Assembly (NCBI RefSeq): GCF_028898845.1
Contig: NZ_CP118574.1
Span: forward strand, 3,410,001-3,474,000
From: Streptomyces sp. WZ-12
GTDB lineage: Bacteria; Actinomycetota; Actinomycetes; Streptomycetales; Streptomycetaceae
Direction: 5' to 3'
DNA: 64,000 nucleotides
The translations under genes and the position numbers were made by a program. The notes below the pieces were generated by a model. It ran no database searches, was not told the DNA's origin, and was given only the letters and a program-made list of their open reading frames with translations. Positions 60,474 to 64,000 of the stretch are shown here, in pieces (the first letter of the stretch is position 1; every line of letters begins with the position of its first letter).

Positions 60474-61267
60474 GCGAGCAGCAGACACAGGCGCGGACCG
60501 GCGCCTACCAGGCGCACTTCCGGGTGTGGCGGGGCGACGCGGACGGCGGCGAACTCCGCGATTTCACGGTGGAGGTGAACGAGGGCGAGGTGGTGCTGGA
60601 CATCGTCCACCGCCTCCAGGCGACCCAGGCCCCCGACCTCGCGGTCCGCTGGAACTGCAAGGCGGGCAAGTGCGGTTCGTGCAGCGCGGAGATCAACGGC
60701 CGGCCGCGGCTGATGTGCATGACCCGGATGTCGGTCTTCGAGCGCACCGAGACCCTGACCATCACGCCGATGCGGACCTTCCCGGTCCTGCGCGACCTGG
60801 TCACCGACGTCTCCTTCAACTACACCAAGGCGCGCGAGATTCCCTCGTTCGTGCCGCCGACGGACCTCGGTCCCGGCGAGTACCGGATGCGGCAGGAGGA
60901 CGTGAACCGGTCGCAGGAGTTCCGCAAGTGCATCGAGTGCTTCCTGTGTCAGAACACCTGCCATGTCGTCCGGGACCACGAGGAGAACAAGCCGGCGTTC
61001 GCCGGTCCGCGGTTCCTGATGCGGGTCGCGGAGCTGGACATGCACCCGTTGGACGCCGCACCGGCCCTCGGGGTGGACCGCAAGCGCACCGCGCAGGACG
61101 AGCACGGGCTGGGCTACTGCAACATCACCAAGTGCTGCACGGAGGTCTGCCCCGAGCACATCAAGATCACTGACAATGCGCTGATCCCGCTGAAGGAGCG
61201 CGCCGCGGACCGCAAGTACGACCCCCTGGTATGGCTCGGGAACAAGATCCGGCGCCGGACGGAATGA
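60470..61267 (+). CDS. sdhB: Succinate dehydrogenase iron-sulfur protein SdhB
   Basis: This 265-residue protein has a [2Fe-2S] ferredoxin-like domain (WNCKAGKCGSCSAEINGRPRLMC in order) and a second domain with CIECFLCQNTC and CNITKCCTEVCPEH, which bind the [4Fe-4S] and [3Fe-4S] clusters. It passes electrons from SdhA to the membrane subunit. The GTG start overlaps the sdhA stop, so it is translationally coupled. With SdhA and the single SdhC it forms a three-subunit, Sdh1-type complex. Confidence 0.94.
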   Translation: MSEQQTQARTGAYQAHFRVWRGDADGGELRDFTVEVNEGEVVLDIVHRLQATQAPDLAVRWNCKAGKCGSCSAEINGRPRLMCMTRMSVFERTETLTITPMRTFPVLRDLVTDVSFNYTKAREIPSFVPPTDLGPGEYRMRQEDVNRSQEFRKCIECFLCQNTCHVVRDHEENKPAFAGPRFLMRVAELDMHPLDAAPALGVDRKRTAQDEHGLGYCNITKCCTEVCPEHIKITDNALIPLKERAADRKYDPLVWLGNKIRRRTE

Positions 61268-61360
61268 CCCGGATCGCGCCCAAGTGGCCATCGGTGCCGC
61301 ATTCTTGATGTCACATCAGGTGACCGAAAACGTCCTTACCGCGGATTCGAACGCCCGCGG

Positions 61361-61366
61361 TATAAG
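61361..61366 (+). promoter_or_regulatory. -10-like hexamer TATAAG before the amidohydrolase gene
   Basis: TATAAG lies 6 bases before GTG at 61373, in a locally A+T-rich stretch without a ribosome binding site. A leaderless start is likely, although the last base of the hexamer is G. Confidence 0.4.
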
Positions 61367-61372
61367 AACGGA

Positions 61373-62779
61373 GTGAATCTTCCGAGAATGAGCCGACGGC
61401 GCGCGCTGGCCGGGCTGAGCACGGTCCCGCTGGCCGCGGCCGCCGGCTTCCCCGAGTGGGACCGCCCCGCGGACCCGACGGACGCCCCCGGCGACCGCCG
61501 CACCACACTGCTGCGCGGCGCGGACCTCGTCCTCACCATGGATCCCCGGGTGGGCGACGGCCCGCTCGGCCAGTTGGAGAACGGCGTCGACGTGCTCCTG
61601 CGGGACGGCACCGTCGCCGCCGTCGGGCACCGCCTGACCGCGCCGGCCGGCGCCCGCGTCCTGGACGCCCGCGGCCGGATCGTGCTGCCGGGCTTCGTCG
61701 ACGTCCACAACCACCTGTGGCAGTCCAGCATCCGCGGCGGCTGCGCGAGCGAGGGCGTCACCGGCTGGCTGCGCGACTGCGAGCGCACCGCGCTGCCCCG
61801 GATCGACCCGCGCGACATGTACCGCTTCGTCCACCTGGCCGCGCTCGACGTCCTCCGGACCGGCGTCACCACGGTCGTTGACTGGGTGCACCCCCTCCCC
61901 TACGACACCAGCGCGGAGTACGTCCGGGCGCTGGACGACTCCGGGCTGCGCTTCGTCTACGCCGCGACCCAGAGCGCCGCCGACGCCCCCCTCATCCCCC
62001 GGGTGAAGAGGGACTTCCTGGACCCGCTGCCGCTGGCCTCCGTCCAGGTGGCCGCGCACGCGGGAATGCCGTGGCTGAAGGAGCTGCGGACGCTCCACGA
62101 ACTCGCCCGGGACCTGGGCGTGATGTTCAACTCGCACGTCCTGGAGAGCCGCCACGACCGCAAGGACGACCCGATCCGCTCGCTGCGCGAGATCGGCGCC
62201 TTCGGGCCGGACCTGCTGATGAACCACGCGATCCACCTCACCGACGCGGAGATCGCGCTGACCGGCGAGCACGACGTGCGGATCGCGCACTGCCCGCTGA
62301 GCAACATGCGGCTGGCGTCCGGTATCTGCCCGCTGCCGGCGTTCCACCGGCACGCGGTGAAGGCCGGGCTCGGCCACGACGGCGGGACCAACGACACCTC
62401 GGACATGTTCAACCTGATGAAGGCGGCCGTCGGCGTCCAGCGGGCCCGGCACGAGGACGCCGGGATCCACCCGACCATCCCGGCGGTGCTGCGGATGGCG
62501 ACGCTGGGCGGCGCGGAGGCCATCGGGATGGCGGACCGGGTCGGCTCGCTGACGCCGGGCAAGCGCGCCGACGTCGTCGTCCTGGACCCCGGCACCCTCA
62601 ACTTCGCCCCGCGCACCGACTGGACCAGCCAGATCGTCCTCAACGGCCAGCCGCCGAACGTCAGCGAGGTCTTCGTCGACGGCCACCTGCGCAAGTCGCG
62701 GGGCGAGTTGCCCCACGTGGACGTCGAACGCGTGGTCCACGAGGCGGAGTTGGCCGCCCGGCACGTCCGGGAGGCGTGA
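61373..62779 (+). CDS. Amidohydrolase (chlorohydrolase/deaminase-like), possible Tat signal
   Basis: This 468-residue protein of the amidohydrolase superfamily has the first metal motif [13 protein letters not shown], a further His in [11 protein letters not shown] and in [11 protein letters not shown], and the late Asp in [12 protein letters not shown], as in the AtzA/TrzN and cytosine/guanine deaminase subgroup. The N-terminus, [18 protein letters not shown], has a twin-arginine-like motif and an Ala-rich stretch, so export by the Tat system is possible, with tatB elsewhere in the window. The substrate is unknown. The start is GTG at 61373 (ATG 61388 is an alternative). Confidence 0.88.
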   Translation: MNLPRMSRRRALAGLSTVPLAAAAGFPEWDRPADPTDAPGDRRTTLLRGADLVLTMDPRVGDGPLGQLENGVDVLLRDGTVAAVGHRLTAPAGARVLDARGRIVLPGFVDVHNHLWQSSIRGGCASEGVTGWLRDCERTALPRIDPRDMYRFVHLAALDVLRTGVTTVVDWVHPLPYDTSAEYVRALDDSGLRFVYAATQSAADAPLIPRVKRDFLDPLPLASVQVAAHAGMPWLKELRTLHELARDLGVMFNSHVLESRHDRKDDPIRSLREIGAFGPDLLMNHAIHLTDAEIALTGEHDVRIAHCPLSNMRLASGICPLPAFHRHAVKAGLGHDGGTNDTSDMFNLMKAAVGVQRARHEDAGIHPTIPAVLRMATLGGAEAIGMADRVGSLTPGKRADVVVLDPGTLNFAPRTDWTSQIVLNGQPPNVSEVFVDGHLRKSRGELPHVDVERVVHEAELAARHVREA

Positions 62780-62932
62780 GACGCCCCGTACGGGAGGTCC
62801 CCTACGGGGCCGAGGGCCCCCCTTTCACCCAGGGTAGGCGCGCGGCCGTCCCCGCCGCCGCCCCTGTGGACGCCGCCGCCCTCGTGGGCGCCGCGCCCGT
62901 CCCCCTTGGGCGACGCCCCCGCGCCCGGCGCC

Positions 62933-64000
62933 TCAGAAGAGGCTGAGCAGGGCCTCCGTCGGATCCACCGGTGTGGTGTCACCGTCCGGGAGGGCGAGTT
63001 CGAACCAGACGGTCTTGCCGCGCGGGGTGCGGCGGCTGCCCCAGCGCTCGCTCAGCAGGCCGACGAGTTGGAGGCCGCGGCCGCCCTCGTCGGTGTCCCG
63101 GGCCCGCCGGCGCCGCGGCTGGGCGAGGTCGGCGTCCCAGACCTCGCAGACCAGGGTCCGGTCCAGCAGCAGCCGCAGCCGGATCTCGCCGTGGCCGTGC
63201 CGCAGGGCGTTCGTCACCAGTTCGCTCACCAGCAGCTCGGTGGTGTCCACCAGGGCCGACAGCCCCCAGTCGGTGAGCTGGTCGCGGGCCAACTCCCGGG
63301 CCCGGGCCACCGAACGCGGCTCCGGCGCCAGGCTCCAGTCGCCCACCGCGTCCTTGGGCAGCCCGTGCACCCGGGCCATCAACAGCGCGATGTCGTCCTC
63401 GCCATGCGAGGTGTCCAGGGCGCCCAGGACGTGGTCGCAGACGTCCTCCAGCGGCCGGTCGGCGTCCGAGAGGGCGCGCCGGAACGCCTGGAGCCCCTCG
63501 TCCAGCGGGTGGTGTCGGGACTCCACCAGGCCGTCGGTGTAGAGCGCGAGCAGCGCGCCGTCCGGCACCTCGACCTCGATCTCCTCGAACGGTTCCCCGC
63601 CGACGCCCAGCGGCATCCCCGGCGGGACGTCGAGCAGCATCGCCTCCTCGCCCTCCTCGACCAACACCGGCGGCAGATGGCCGGCGTTGGCGAAGGTGCA
63701 CCTGCGGGTGATCGGGTCATAGACGGCGTAGACGCAGGTGGCGAGGTAGACCTCGGAGAGGTCGGCGTCCCGGGCCGGGCGGTCCTGGCGGGGCGCGGCC
63801 CCCGGGCGGCCGCGCCCGGACCGCGCGCCCGCGCCCCGGTTCCCGCTGCCGCCCAGCCCCTGCGCGATCTCGTCCAACGCGCCCAGCACCTCGGCCGGTT
63901 CCAGGTCGAGCAGCGCCAACGTCCGTACCGCGGTGCGCAGTTCGCCCATCGCGACCGCGGCCCGCAGGCCCCGGCCCATCACGTCGCCGACCACCAACGC
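62933..64000 (-). CDS. PP2C phosphatase with C-terminal anti-sigma-type ATPase (5' end outside window)
   Basis: A gene of at least 355 residues that enters from the right edge inside its PP2C domain (ALVVGDVMGRGLRAAVAMG). The metal motifs VVGDVMGRG, LYTDGLVESR and EDDIALLMARV are present. A HATPase (RsbW/SpoIIAB-like) domain follows (about the last 120 residues), with ELLVSELVTNALRHG and DTDEGGRGLQLVGLL. Such fusions control anti-anti-sigma phosphorylation in Streptomyces, and many carry PAS or GAF sensors upstream, here out of view. The in-frame TTG at 63997 is not the true start. Confidence 0.88.
   Translation of the reverse strand, partial: ALVVGDVMGRGLRAAVAMGELRTAVRTLALLDLEPAEVLGALDEIAQGLGGSGNRGAGARSGRGRPGAAPRQDRPARDADLSEVYLATCVYAVYDPITRRCTFANAGHLPPVLVEEGEEAMLLDVPPGMPLGVGGEPFEEIEVEVPDGALLALYTDGLVESRHHPLDEGLQAFRRALSDADRPLEDVCDHVLGALDTSHGEDDIALLMARVHGLPKDAVGDWSLAPEPRSVARARELARDQLTDWGLSALVDTTELLVSELVTNALRHGHGEIRLRLLLDRTLVCEVWDADLAQPRRRRARDTDEGGRGLQLVGLLSERWGSRRTPRGKTVWFELALPDGDTTPVDPTEALLSLF

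Overview
The window is chromosomal DNA of a high-G+C actinomycete, almost certainly a Streptomyces. The clues are pervasive third-position G/C, frequent GTG/TTG starts, AGGAGG-type ribosome binding sites, a mycothiol gene (mshB), a DUF3117 gene, an ECF sigma/anti-sigma/HtrA/TatB block and two complete oligopeptide permease operons, one with the gene order of the Streptomyces bldK locus. It reads as core chromosome. I see no rRNA, tRNA, CRISPR array, prophage or transposase gene.

Layout. 1-5,700: a partial DUF6758 zinc-ribbon gene, an MFS exporter, a SUFU-domain protein, corA, a small hypothetical and a lipoprotein. 5,890-9,080: a soluble MgtE_N/CBS/PRC protein, a DUF1003 membrane protein and the Mrp iron-sulfur carrier ATPase. 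9,200-14,670 (minus strand): a hypothetical, tatB, an HtrA-type protease, a zinc-finger anti-sigma factor and an ECF sigma factor, with a divergent SAM methyltransferase at 14.9 kb. 15,700-21,270: DUF3117, a PaaG-like crotonase, DNA-3-methyladenine glycosylase I, a DivIVA-domain protein, folP2, a LOG-family protein and dapE. 21,300-26,800: a lysozyme-like membrane protein, a secreted protein, dapC, fdxA, a GNAT enzyme and a SirB1-like protein.

26,800-31,770 (minus strand): a membrane PP2C phosphatase, then a tightly overlapping ABC exporter/DesK-type kinase/LuxR-type regulator operon preceded by a perfect palindrome. 31,970-36,290 (minus strand): a PG_binding_4 protein with a pentapeptide repeat, a DUF6113 protein, mshB and a small membrane protein. 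36,500-38,680: an S9 peptidase. 38,724-39,135: an elaborate inverted-repeat element. 40,144-52,062: two convergent five-gene peptide ABC operons sharing a terminator. 52,500-57,000: typA and an lpqW-like binding protein. 57,350-61,270: a small gene and sdhCAB. 61,370-64,000: an amidohydrolase and a partial PP2C/ATPase regulator.

Many of these genes also lie near one another in mycobacteria: typA, lpqW, mshB, fdxC, dapC, dapE, LOG, folP2, the Rv1209 DivIVA protein, tagA, DUF3117, methyltransferase, sigE, rseA, htrA, tatB, mrp and corA fall in the Rv1165-Rv1239 interval of M. tuberculosis. This points to an old conserved actinobacterial block with lineage-specific insertions. The functional themes are envelope stress and Tat export, Mg2+ homeostasis, diaminopimelate synthesis, mycothiol, peptide import and signalling, and succinate oxidation. 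At least eight genes show a TAnnnT hexamer 6-7 bases before the start codon with no ribosome binding site, which suggests frequent leaderless transcripts.

The feature I would look at first is the 38,724-39,135 element. It holds two inverted copies of one repeat unit, each with a long hairpin around the same 13-base loop in opposite orientation.
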